Positions 1 to 7,994 of a stretch of 64,000 nucleotides of DNA are shown here, one piece after another. The position numbers and the translations under genes are program-made. Position 1 is the first letter of the stretch. Every line of letters begins with the position of its first letter. Where the stretch lies: positions 1 to 64,000 of the forward strand of contig CAYGSL010000017.1 in NCBI GenBank assembly GCA_964352475.1. Direction: 5' to 3'. Below the pieces are notes generated by a model. The model searched no databases, had not been told where the DNA came from, and saw only the letters and a list, made by a program, of their open reading frames with translations. This DNA comes from JAUIET01 sp964352475. Lineage in GTDB: Bacteria > Pseudomonadota > Gammaproteobacteria > Pseudomonadales > JAUIET01.

Positions 1-342
1 CTCAATCGAGGAGAGGCCTATCATCAACTCCGACGTGCTGTTGCCTCGGTCAATGGTAATCGGTTTAGGGGCATCTCCGACTATGAAATTGGTCTCTGGA
101 ACGAATGTGCTCGATTACTGACAAATGCCATTATCTATTTCAATTCCATGATACTGAGTCTTCTGCTCACTTACTTTGCGCGCAGAGACGACGAGAAAAA
201 TCTAGAGCTGACAAAAGTTGTATCACCGGTAGCGTGGCTGAACATAAATTTAAACGGGACTTACAGCTTCAATTTTGGCGAAAACATGATCGATATGGAT
301 GAAATCATGCGTCTAATCACGGAAAGTGAGGAAGATCCGTAA
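1..342 (+). CDS. tnpA: Tn3-family transposase, C-terminal part (cut by window edge)
   Basis: An open frame enters at base 1 and ends at TAA 340-342. It encodes the last 113 residues of a Tn3-family DDE transposase (TnpA), the large enzyme that carries out replicative transposition. The recognisable C-terminal block starts LNRGEAYHQLRRA, continues through NRFRG and WNECARLL.NAIIYFNS, and is followed by the usual AWLNINLNGTYSF-type ending. The catalytic residues would lie upstream of the window. A CCCC at 350-353 just after the stop could be the outer end of a Tn3 terminal repeat, but the other end is not visible, so I do not call the repeat. The family assignment is firm; whether the element is complete and active cannot be told. 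Confidence 0.85.
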   Translation, partial: LNRGEAYHQLRRAVASVNGNRFRGISDYEIGLWNECARLLTNAIIYFNSMILSLLLTYFARRDDEKNLELTKVVSPVAWLNINLNGTYSFNFGENMIDMDEIMRLITESEEDP

Positions 343-472
343 GTTGATACCCCGCCACAGGCCCCATTCTACGCGGGCTGTAGAGGATTATGTCCTTTCC
401 AGACGGAAAATCCGCGGTACCCCAACGTCCTTCAATGTAGAAATCATTTCAGGCGCCGGCCGTCAGGAGCGG

Positions 473-892
473 CTAAAAGTTCGATGCAAATTTCGCCCGC
501 CTGAGTAAAGCGGCACTTTCCTCCACACGCTGCACGAACAGTTCGTCTACGCGCACAGACCCTGCATTGTCAATCCCGCAGCAGTGCACAGTCATGCGGC
601 TGATTCGCCCAATGGCATTCACCTGCACTCTACCACTCAACATGAGTTGCAGTCCGTCTGGCGCACTGCATTCATCCACCATCAGGCTGTGTTGACCCTG
701 CTGGTCAGTGTATTCAAGCAAAATGCCAACGGCTCGTGTCGTGGGGTAGCGAAAACCCAGCCAGGCAGCCACGTTGTATTCTGAAAACCAGGGCGCCTTA
801 GAAGGCGTTGCGGTGTCAAAAGTACTGGCTGGAACCTCGGCAAGCAGGCAACTGCGGAGTAAGCTTGCGGGGATTTCATGACCACTACCCAT
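473..892 (-). CDS. Hypothetical protein, 139 aa
   Basis: This is a 139-residue soluble protein with no signal peptide or membrane segment. A GAGG lies eight bases before the ATG at 892, and the composition looks like genuine coding sequence, especially the middle (AAWLGFRYPTTRAVGILLEY) and the end (VDELFVQRVEESAALLR). I do not recognise the family. It lies just outside the presumed end of the Tn3-type element and points toward it, so it could be either the first host gene or a transposon passenger. Two overlapping frames in the same stretch are shadows. No function is proposed. Confidence 0.5.
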   Translation of the reverse strand: MGSGHEIPASLLRSCLLAEVPASTFDTATPSKAPWFSEYNVAAWLGFRYPTTRAVGILLEYTDQQGQHSLMVDECSAPDGLQLMLSGRVQVNAIGRISRMTVHCCGIDNAGSVRVDELFVQRVEESAALLRRAKFASNF

Positions 893-1185
893 ACACTATG
901 CCTCAAATGATTCCGGGCTTCACCCAGACTAATACCCGGGCGATGCAGCTTCAATATACACACCTTGGCCGGCTTATCCAGCACGTGATCATCGCTTTGT
1001 GCTGCGAGTCACGCAGTATTCCCTAAGGTGGCACAAATCGCATAATTACCCTCTCTAAGCAAGCGCTACGGCATTGGTAAACCGCGTGGCCTGTGTCACA
1101 CTATTGGCCCTTATCAGAGATAAAGGTCGAGACGGAATCGTCGGTTGCAAGAGGCGGTAAACAAGGATCAGCGGTAGGAATCAGG
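893..1185. other. Intergenic stretch without a recognised gene
   Basis: This 293-bp divergent region separates the small hypothetical gene from the monooxygenase. It must hold the promoters of both. I see no convincing hairpin, repeat or RNA gene in it. An in-frame extension of the monooxygenase up to 1093 is possible but unlikely. Confidence 0.4.
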
Positions 1186-2670
1186 ATGGCAAATCAAGTA
1201 AATCAGGCAAGCAGCAAGACCGTATGTATCATAGGCTGTGGCTCATCCGGTATACCTGCCATCAAAGCCATGGTCGACAACAACATCAGCTTCGATTGTT
1301 TTGAAGCTGGCAACGATGTGGGCGGCAACTGGACTATCAATAACAGTAACGGTATGTCGGCGGCCTACGAGTCCCTGCGTATCAATACTTCCAGGCAGAT
1401 GATGGAATACGCTGATTATCCTATGCCGGAAGATTACCCTGATTATCCCGACCATAGGCTGATCGCGCGATATTTTAATGACTACATAGACGCATTCAAT
1501 TTACGCGAACATGTTCAATTCAATACTGTGGTGGAACACTGCGAGCGATCATCAAGCGGCTTGTGGTTGGTGACACTAGGCAATGGCGAGAAACGCTATT
1601 ATCAGAACCTGGTGGTTGCCAATGGGCATCACTGGGACCCTCAATGGCCGCAGCCTCCGTTACCTGGTGTTTTCAACGGCCTGGTAATGCACTCGCATTC
1701 CTACATCAGCCCCTATGACCCGGTTGATCTGGCCAACAAAAATATCGTCATCCTGGGTATGGGCAATTCGGCAATGGACCTGGCGTGTGAGCTAAGCCAG
1801 CAGAGCCTTGATAACACCGTGTACATGAGCGTCAGAACAACCGCTTGGGTGCTGCCACGTTATCTGTTTGGCAAGCCTCTTGACCAACAGGCTCAGGTAT
1901 TACTGCCATGGCGGATAATGACCCGGATAACTGAAGCGCTGATGCGGCTGACGCATGGCAGCCCGCAGTCGCACGGTCTTGCCAAGCCAAAACACCGTGC
2001 CTTACAAACCCACCCTACGATAAGTCAGTACATTTACGACAAACTTGATAACGGCGAAGTGATCGCCAAACCCGCAATAAGCGAATTGAATGGAAATCGG
2101 GTGCGCTTCACTGATGGCAGTGAGGTAGACGCCGACGTGGTTGTTTATGCAACCGGCTATAAAGTGAGTTTCCCGTTTTTTGATCCAGGATTTATTTCTG
2201 CCCCTGGCAATGATCTGCCGCTGTGGCGAAGATTGGTCAAGCCAGGTATCGACAATCTGTTTTTCATCGGATTGATGCAGCCTTTGGGTGCAGTCATGCC
2301 GTTGGCTGAGCAACAGGCCAAGTTGGTTGCGGAGGTGATAAGCGGGGACTTGCGATTACCTCCCCTTGAGGAGATGCTGGATGACATGGAGCAGGAACGC
2401 GTTGCAATGCATACACGCTATCTGGACTCCAGTAGGCACACAATGCAAGTTGATGCGCCAGCTTATCGAAAGCTGCTGGTCAAGATTAGAGAACTTGCAA
2501 AACTGCGTGCAACCACTCCTGCCCCAGTGCTGAACGGTGTTGGTCTGTCAGCAAAAAATAAATCAATCAGCAAACCAGCTAACTCACAATCGTCAGCAGA
2601 AAATGGGCAGGTTCAAAAACGGTCTGACGCGGTAAGCAAGCCGTCTGAAACGGCTCTGGAAGAAAGCTAA
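1186..2670 (+). CDS. Flavin-containing monooxygenase (FMO / Baeyer-Villiger type)
   Basis: This cytosolic FAD- and NADPH-dependent monooxygenase inserts one oxygen atom into a small organic substrate. With the ATG at 1186, which has AGGA and CAGG just upstream, it is 494 residues. It carries the FAD motif GCGSSG (17-22), the FMO signature F-x-G-x3-H-x3-Y (163-173, FNGLVMHSHSY) and the NADPH motif GMGNSA (191-196). After about residue 450 the sequence turns into a Ser/Lys/Asn-rich tail (for example SAKNKSISKPANSQSS) that is not part of the fold. A longer reading from 1093 adds 31 low-quality residues. The tail overlaps the next, convergent gene by four bases. The substrate is unknown; the neighbourhood suggests a cyclic ketone or lipid. 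Confidence 0.85.
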   Translation: MANQVNQASSKTVCIIGCGSSGIPAIKAMVDNNISFDCFEAGNDVGGNWTINNSNGMSAAYESLRINTSRQMMEYADYPMPEDYPDYPDHRLIARYFNDYIDAFNLREHVQFNTVVEHCERSSSGLWLVTLGNGEKRYYQNLVVANGHHWDPQWPQPPLPGVFNGLVMHSHSYISPYDPVDLANKNIVILGMGNSAMDLACELSQQSLDNTVYMSVRTTAWVLPRYLFGKPLDQQAQVLLPWRIMTRITEALMRLTHGSPQSHGLAKPKHRALQTHPTISQYIYDKLDNGEVIAKPAISELNGNRVRFTDGSEVDADVVVYATGYKVSFPFFDPGFISAPGNDLPLWRRLVKPGIDNLFFIGLMQPLGAVMPLAEQQAKLVAEVISGDLRLPPLEEMLDDMEQERVAMHTRYLDSSRHTMQVDAPAYRKLLVKIRELAKLRATTPAPVLNGVGLSAKNKSISKPANSQSSAENGQVQKRSDAVSKPSETALEES

Positions 2671-3095
2671 ACGCCTTCCAGCTTAAAACGCTTATCCCAG
2701 CTTTTGAATTTCTGGCGACAGTATTTGTCCAGACTCGCGTAGCTATTAAATTCCAGAACCGAATCGTCTTCTTCACGAACAAATTCGCAGTCGTCATTGG
2801 AATGCTCACGACACACTATTGGCCTGGTTTCGTAAATACCACAGCCACCGCCGGGCAGCAGATGCTCACAGCTATTCATCGTCTGTATTCCCCAGCCGTC
2901 TACGTCACGGTATACCCGCACACCTCTGTGGCTAACCATCCACAACAAGTTATCGTAATCGCGCATACTTCTTGGCGTATCAACGGGCACCGTAATGTAT
3001 CGGCAACACAGTGACTTGCTGCATTGGCCGCAGGTGTTGTCTGCCTCGAAATCCGCCACCGGTATCACTTCAATTACTTCGGATAAATCTGTCAT
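2667..3095 (-). CDS. YkgJ-type cysteine-cluster protein
   Basis: This 142-residue protein has the layout of the YkgJ/CxxCxxCC family (zinc- or iron-cluster-binding proteins of unclear function). Cysteines C22, C25, C30 and C31 (CGQCSKSLCC) form an N-terminal group. A later group follows in SCEHLLPGGGCGIYETRP and VCREH, where the GCxIYexRPxxCR pattern is the family hallmark. There is no signal peptide. The stop overlaps the stop region of the convergent monooxygenase by four bases, so the two transcripts must read into one another. The 17-bp gap to the crotonase downstream on the same strand suggests co-transcription. The role is unknown. Confidence 0.75.
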   Translation of the reverse strand: MTDLSEVIEVIPVADFEADNTCGQCSKSLCCRYITVPVDTPRSMRDYDNLLWMVSHRGVRVYRDVDGWGIQTMNSCEHLLPGGGCGIYETRPIVCREHSNDDCEFVREEDDSVLEFNSYASLDKYCRQKFKSWDKRFKLEGV

Positions 3096-3112
3096 AGGGT
3101 TTTGTAATTCAC

Positions 3113-3880
3113 TTATTTGCCAGTAAAAACAGGGGCTCGCTTCGCTTTGGCCGCTAACAAACCTTCCTGTAAGTCATTTGAATTGCCGCACAGAGCGACC
3201 AATGCATCAGCACGTTCCTGGTCCAGTCCGGCGCCTGCAGCCTGTAGGCTGATTTCCTTCATCGCTCGTATTGCCAGCGGCGCCAAAGTAGACAGGTGCT
3301 GTGCGTATTGCTCTGCTGCTCGCAGCGCAGACTCATCACCTGCAGCGTGGGTAAGAAAACCCATTTGCAGCAGTTCCGCCGTGCTAAATTCCTCTGTCGC
3401 CAGCAGAAATCTCTGCGCATTGCTCAGCCCCAACGTCGTCACAAGGCGAGTAATGCCAGTGGGTGGGTAACACAGGCCAAATTTAGCCGCTGGAATAAAC
3501 GCTCGCAGGCCATCTGCGCCAAATCGGAAATCACAGCTCAATACAACTTCACAGCCACCGCCATACACGCTTCCATTTAGGGCGCACAGTGTCGGCATGC
3601 TCAAGGTGCGCAAACGCGTAGTCATGTTCGCGAACGCCTCCGCGCTAATCTCACCCGTAGATAACTGGTCCAGCGCAGCACCCGCACAAAAAGTACGTTC
3701 ACCAGCGCCGGTTAGCAGCAGCACCCGCAACTCAGAGTCAGCCTCAATCTGGGTAAAAAACTCGTTGAGCAGTTCAATTTCTATTGCGCCAAGAGAGTTA
3801 TGCCGCTGCGGAGCGTTCAAGGTCACCCTTGCGATGGGTCCAGACTTTTCGAAGACTATGGTTTCGGCTTCACTTTTCAT
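3113..3880 (-). CDS. Enoyl-CoA hydratase/isomerase (crotonase) family
   Basis: This 255-residue crotonase-fold protein acts on an acyl-CoA thioester. The ATG at 3880 starts the normal N-terminus (MKSEAETIVFEKSGPIARVT); the 45 extra residues possible upstream do not look like family sequence. The oxyanion-hole segments are present (FCAGAALD near 64-71, YGGGCEVVLSCD near 106-117), and E111 in GGGCE matches the first catalytic glutamate of crotonases. The second glutamate, normally in a PEVKxG block, is absent: the sequence there is PAAKFGL. That argues against a simple hydratase and for an isomerase, hydrolase or lyase activity. It is divergent from the thiolase gene across 160 bp. Confidence 0.8.
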   Translation of the reverse strand: MKSEAETIVFEKSGPIARVTLNAPQRHNSLGAIEIELLNEFFTQIEADSELRVLLLTGAGERTFCAGAALDQLSTGEISAEAFANMTTRLRTLSMPTLCALNGSVYGGGCEVVLSCDFRFGADGLRAFIPAAKFGLCYPPTGITRLVTTLGLSNAQRFLLATEEFSTAELLQMGFLTHAAGDESALRAAEQYAQHLSTLAPLAIRAMKEISLQAAGAGLDQERADALVALCGNSNDLQEGLLAAKAKRAPVFTGK

Positions 3881-4039
3881 GCGGCGCATTCTACAGACCC
3901 TGTGCAGACCTGTTAAGAACTGAGTGAGTTTGTGCGCACAACCGTCGCATTTGTCGGCTGTAATGTATGTTGGAGTCCATCTCCGGTAGAATTGTCCACT
4001 GTTTTTAATCTGCAATCACCCCCCTAACTGGAGAACCCT

Positions 4040-5275
4040 ATGAGTGAAGCATGGATTATTGATGCCTGTCGCACCCCGCGCGGTATTGGCAAAATTGGCA
4101 AAGGCGCGCTAGCCGAGATTCACCCGCAACAACTGGGCGCTACGGTTCTGAAAGCGATTGCTGAACGAAACGACGTGAATACAGCGGAAGTAGACGACAT
4201 TATCTGGGGTACCAGCAGCCAACGTGGACAGCAAGGCGGCGACCTTGGTCGAATGGCCGCCCTGGACGCAGGCTACGACATTCGATCCAGCGCAGTGACT
4301 CTTGACCGCTTTTGTGGCTCTGGCATTACATCGGTGAATCTGGCAGCCGCATCAATCATGTCTGGCATGGAAGATCTGGTGGTTGCTGGCGGCACCGAAA
4401 TGATGTCGATGTACGGCAAAATGGCGGAGGCTCAATCGCCGTTTATGGACAATGGCAATGAGCGCTTACGCGCCAAGCACCCTCAATCCAATCAAGGCGT
4501 TTGCGCGGATGCCATTGCAACAATGGAAGGTATTACCCGTGAAGATGTCGATGCACTTGCCCTTGTCAGTCAGCAGCGTGCTGCGCATGCGATTGAAAAC
4601 GGTTATTTTGATAAGAGCCTTATACCCGTCTATCACGAAGACGGCAGCTTGGCACTGGACAAAGAAGAGTTCCCGCGACCGGGAACCACAATGGAAGGTT
4701 TATCGCAGCTGAAAGCGTCCTTTGAAGCAATGGCCGATTACCCGCTTGATGACAAAGGAACTACCTATCGCGGCCTGATTCTGCAGAAATACCCGGACGT
4801 GGATATCCAGTTTATGCATCACGCTGGAAACTCGTCAGGCGTGGTGGATGGCGCAGCTGCCCTGTTGCTGGCGTCTCCCAAGTACGCAGAAGCAAACGGT
4901 ATGAAGCCCAGAGCCCGCATTGTTGCCACTGCCAACATCGGTGATTGCCCAACGCTGATGCTTAACGCACCTGTGCCGGCGGCAAAGAAGGTATTGGACA
5001 AAGCTGGCCTGAGCATTAGTGACATTGATTTGTTTGAGGTGAATGAAGCATTCTCAGTGGTTGCCGAGAAATTCATCCGCGACCTGAATCTTGACCGAGA
5101 CAAAGTCAACGTAAATGGCGGTTCAATGGCGCTTGGTCACCCTATCGGTGCAACTGGCTCATTACTAATTGGTACCTTGCTAGACGAACTGGAGCGTCGT
5201 GATCTTCAGCGCGGCCTTGTGACTATGTGCGCCGCAGGCGGCATGGCCCCGGCCATCATCATAGAACGCGTCTAA
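4040..5275 (+). CDS. Acetyl-CoA C-acyltransferase (thiolase)
   Basis: This thiolase catalyses the last step of a beta-oxidation round, cleaving a 3-ketoacyl-CoA with CoA to acetyl-CoA and a shortened acyl-CoA. At 411 residues it is full length. It shows the nucleophilic cysteine in DRFCGSGITS (C92), the GHPIGATG block near the C-terminus with its active-site histidine, and the second catalytic cysteine in MCAAGGMAPA. GGAG lies eight bases before the ATG. Its end overlaps the convergent downstream gene by 17 bp. Its closeness to crotonases, an SDR and an acyl-CoA ligase supports a degradative role; a biosynthetic role is less likely. Confidence 0.9.
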   Translation: MSEAWIIDACRTPRGIGKIGKGALAEIHPQQLGATVLKAIAERNDVNTAEVDDIIWGTSSQRGQQGGDLGRMAALDAGYDIRSSAVTLDRFCGSGITSVNLAAASIMSGMEDLVVAGGTEMMSMYGKMAEAQSPFMDNGNERLRAKHPQSNQGVCADAIATMEGITREDVDALALVSQQRAAHAIENGYFDKSLIPVYHEDGSLALDKEEFPRPGTTMEGLSQLKASFEAMADYPLDDKGTTYRGLILQKYPDVDIQFMHHAGNSSGVVDGAAALLLASPKYAEANGMKPRARIVATANIGDCPTLMLNAPVPAAKKVLDKAGLSISDIDLFEVNEAFSVVAEKFIRDLNLDRDKVNVNGGSMALGHPIGATGSLLIGTLLDELERRDLQRGLVTMCAAGGMAPAIIIERV

Positions 5276-6125
5276 ACGGATAAACCGGCTTAGTTTCGCT
5301 GTCTTCGCAGCTGGCCAGCGCCATTACGGGCTGGTCAGCCTGCTCTACCAACACCATCAAATTTTCGCCCGCTGTCTGCGTCTCAAATGACACATGGGTT
5401 TGGCCGTTGCGCTCGTTAACCGCCAGCACACGCAATTTTTGCTGCTCCGCAAACACTTCAGCCGCTTGCACCGGCTTTGAATACCATGCCTGCCCACGCA
5501 AGTGAGCAAAGTCCAAGCTGTTGGCCTCAACAGTTTCAATGAAATCATCGATTCCATCAGGCGACACCCGCCCATACATCGCGCCCTGGGGTAAACACAG
5601 CACGTTTGGTGCAAACCGATGCCCACCCAAGTGACTCACCTGCCATACCCGCTCGCCAAGACGCTCGCGCAGCGCACTGTATACTGGCCGCCCAAAACGG
5701 GCGCAACACACATCTCTCTGGCCATTCAAACACACAAAGTAGTTTGGCTGATCAAGCAAAGTGGCCTGTTGTTCCGGCGCGGAAAGGAAAGCGGGCAAGT
5801 CCAGGTCATGCAAGAAATCATAGCCCTGACCTTCCAATTGCCAAGTGGCAGATTGTGTGGCGATGAAACACTTCGTTGTCGCTCTGTCGTATTCGGGCTG
5901 GCGAATAAACTGTGGTCTAACCCGAAGACCAGAAGCTGATAGCGCATCTATCTGTTGATCAAGCCAATGTCTGGTGGTCGCCGACAGCGCGTTGTCTTCC
6001 AGCACTTTAGCGCCCCAGCTCGGCACATACTCTAGCATCAGCCATAGATCCACGTGGTCTGAGGTGCCAGCCATCGGCAAGTCAGGGCTTTGTAAACTGC
6101 AATACTTGTTTTTCTTTCCTGTCAT
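5259..6125 (-). CDS. Sucrase/ferredoxin-like family protein (Apd1-type thioredoxin-like)
   Basis: This 288-residue protein belongs to the sucrase/ferredoxin-like family, which has a thioredoxin-like 2Fe-2S ferredoxin fold. Diagnostic features are the cysteine/histidine pattern CLNGQRDVCCARFG (C132, C140, C141) and HLGGHRFAPNVLCLPQG (H165, H169, C177), which fits cluster binding by Cys and His. An N-terminal cysteine sits at position 9. No export signal is seen, so a cytosolic electron carrier is likely. It overlaps the convergent thiolase gene by 17 bp and is divergent from the next crotonase. Its physiological partner is unknown. Confidence 0.75.
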   Translation of the reverse strand: MTGKKNKYCSLQSPDLPMAGTSDHVDLWLMLEYVPSWGAKVLEDNALSATTRHWLDQQIDALSASGLRVRPQFIRQPEYDRATTKCFIATQSATWQLEGQGYDFLHDLDLPAFLSAPEQQATLLDQPNYFVCLNGQRDVCCARFGRPVYSALRERLGERVWQVSHLGGHRFAPNVLCLPQGAMYGRVSPDGIDDFIETVEANSLDFAHLRGQAWYSKPVQAAEVFAEQQKLRVLAVNERNGQTHVSFETQTAGENLMVLVEQADQPVMALASCEDSETKPVYPFRRVL

Positions 6126-6303
6126 AACTCTTACATTTCAGATACTTACGGAACATATAGAGAACCAGTCTATACGCACTTTCCTACAACAAGTTAATTC
6201 GAATGAAAGTGTAACCTGAACCGTTATGCATCTTTCCGGTAATTTAGTAGAATTCGCGCCCGCAAAAGTTCTTTTCACCGTTAATCACACAAGGCAAAAA
6301 ACC

Positions 6304-7068
6304 ATGAGCGACTCCGTACTGGTTGATATCACCAACGGCATTATGACCATCACCATGAACCGTCCAGAGGCTAGAAACGCCATCAATGGCGATGCAGCGA
6401 GAGGCATTGCAGCCGCGCTGGAGCAACTGGACTCGGACGACAGCGTACGCGTGGGCATCTTGACCGGCGCTGGCGGTACATTTTGTTCGGGCATGGACTT
6501 GAAAGGTTTTCTGACTGGCGATTTGCCATCGGTAGAAGGCAGGGGTTTCGGCGGCCTCACGGAATCGCTGCCAAGGAAACCTCTGATTGGCGCAATCGAA
6601 GGTTACGCGTTGGCCGGCGGCTGCGAAATGGCCTTGAGTTGCGACATGTTGGTTGCTGCAGAAACCTCTAAATTCGGCATCCCGGAAGTGAAGCGTGGCC
6701 TGGTAGCCGCCGCCGGTGGTCTGATGCGTCTGCCGCGACAGATACCACAGAAAATCGCCATGGAACTTGCCCTAACCGGTGATTTCATGTCGGCCCAGCG
6801 TGCCGCTGACCTTGGCCTGGTGAATCGCATCGTCGCTGAAGGTAACGCTCTGGAGGCAGCCAAAGAGCTGGCTGCTGCTATCAACGCCAATGGCCCCCTC
6901 GCAGTGGCGGTCAGCAAGCAGGTGGTATTGCAATCGGTTGATTGGTCCTCCAGTGAGATGTTCGACAAGCAAAATGCAATTGCCGTACCCGTATTCAGCA
7001 GTGAAGACGCCAGAGAAGGTGCTGCCGCATTCGCCGAAAAACGCGCGCCTAACTGGAAAGGCAAATAA
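6304..7068 (+). CDS. Enoyl-CoA hydratase (crotonase family)
   Basis: This 254-residue crotonase probably hydrates 2-enoyl-CoA in beta-oxidation. Both catalytic glutamates are present: E108 in AGGCEMAL and E128 in GIPEVKRGL. The oxyanion segment CSGMDLKGF starts near residue 61. The start at 6304 (MSDSVLVDIT) is chosen because the 26 residues possible before it do not resemble the family. It is followed after 43 bp by an SDR of the 3-hydroxyacyl-CoA dehydrogenase type and then by an acyl-CoA ligase on the same strand, giving a plausible operon covering ligation, hydration and dehydrogenation. Confidence 0.85.
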   Translation: MSDSVLVDITNGIMTITMNRPEARNAINGDAARGIAAALEQLDSDDSVRVGILTGAGGTFCSGMDLKGFLTGDLPSVEGRGFGGLTESLPRKPLIGAIEGYALAGGCEMALSCDMLVAAETSKFGIPEVKRGLVAAAGGLMRLPRQIPQKIAMELALTGDFMSAQRAADLGLVNRIVAEGNALEAAKELAAAINANGPLAVAVSKQVVLQSVDWSSSEMFDKQNAIAVPVFSSEDAREGAAAFAEKRAPNWKGK

Positions 7069-7111
7069 AGTTACCAATCCCATTTAATCAAACAACGTAT
7101 TAGGAAGCATT

Positions 7112-7903
7112 ATGGATATATCAGGAAAATCAGCAATTGTAACTGGCGGCGCCTCAGGCCTGGGCCGGGCAACCGTTATATTGCTGGCAGGCAAAGGCGC
7201 TAAGGTCGCCATCTTCGACATGAATGACGAAAAAGGTAACGCGCTGGCCGCAGAGCTGGGCGACAACGTTCGTTTTTACAATGTGAACGTCAGCAGTGAA
7301 GAATCAGTTCAAACCGCCATAAACGATGTAATGGAAGCATTCGGTGAATTGCACATCTGCTGCAACTTTGCCGGTATCGGTAACGCGATTCGCACCTATG
7401 GTAAGAAGGGCCCATTCCCGCTGGATGATTTTAACAAGATTCTGCAAGTCAACCTGGTCGGCACGTTTAATGTCACACGCCTGGCCGCAGAGCAAATGTC
7501 AAAAACCATCCCATACAATGAAGACGGCGCCAGAGGCGTGATCATAAACACTGCTTCTATAGCGGCCTATGAAGGCCAGATAGGTCAGGCGGCTTACAGC
7601 GCCTCAAAAGGTGGCGTGGTTGGCATGACTTTGCCTATCGCTAGAGACCTTGCCGTACTAGGCATTCGCTGTAACACCATCGTACCTGGCTTGATCGCTA
7701 CCCCATTGATGATGGGTGGTGCTGAAGAAATGACGCCTGAAATTGCCGAGTTCATAAAGCCACTTTCCTCTCAGGTTCTGTTCCCGCAGCGCCTTGGTCG
7801 TTCCGATGAAATCGCTCATCTGGCTGGCTCTATCATCGAGAATGATTACATCAACGGTGAATGCATCCGCATGGACGGTGGTATCAGAATGCAGCCTAAG
7901 TAA
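7112..7903 (+). CDS. SDR dehydrogenase resembling 3-hydroxyacyl-CoA dehydrogenase type 2
   Basis: This classical short-chain dehydrogenase of 263 residues binds NAD(H) through TGGASGLG (11-18). The catalytic S149 (NTAS), Y162 and K166 (YSASK) are all present. The N-terminus (DISGKSAIVTGGASGLG), the aspartate ending beta-2 (AIFDMND, which favours NAD) and the SIIENDYINGECIRMDGG ending match the HSD17B10-like 3-hydroxyacyl-CoA dehydrogenases that act on fatty or branched 3-hydroxyacyl-CoAs. AGGA precedes the ATG. It lies between a crotonase and an acyl-CoA ligase, consistent with the third step of beta-oxidation. Other hydroxy-lipid substrates remain possible. Confidence 0.85.
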   Translation: MDISGKSAIVTGGASGLGRATVILLAGKGAKVAIFDMNDEKGNALAAELGDNVRFYNVNVSSEESVQTAINDVMEAFGELHICCNFAGIGNAIRTYGKKGPFPLDDFNKILQVNLVGTFNVTRLAAEQMSKTIPYNEDGARGVIINTASIAAYEGQIGQAAYSASKGGVVGMTLPIARDLAVLGIRCNTIVPGLIATPLMMGGAEEMTPEIAEFIKPLSSQVLFPQRLGRSDEIAHLAGSIIENDYINGECIRMDGGIRMQPK

Positions 7904-7920
7904 CTTGGGCTTTACCGCTT

Positions 7921-7941
7921 GGGGCTGATTCTTTCAGCCCC
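7921..7941 (+). terminator. Hairpin between SDR and acyl-CoA ligase genes
   Basis: GGGGCTGA (7921-7928) and TCAGCCCC (7934-7941) form a perfect 8-bp stem with a 5-base loop, 18 bases after the SDR stop. The following TGCTTTC is a poor U-tract, so it may be a weak terminator or an RNA-processing hairpin that lowers expression of the ligase. Confidence 0.45.
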
Positions 7942-7994
7942 TGCTTTCATTGCAGCCGATTTTCTCACACAAAGATACGTCCAGAGAGCTCACC

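Noticed and set aside
1093..1185. Longer N-terminus for the flavin monooxygenase
   Set aside because: The first 31 residues do not resemble the family and the ATG at 1186 has a good ribosome site.
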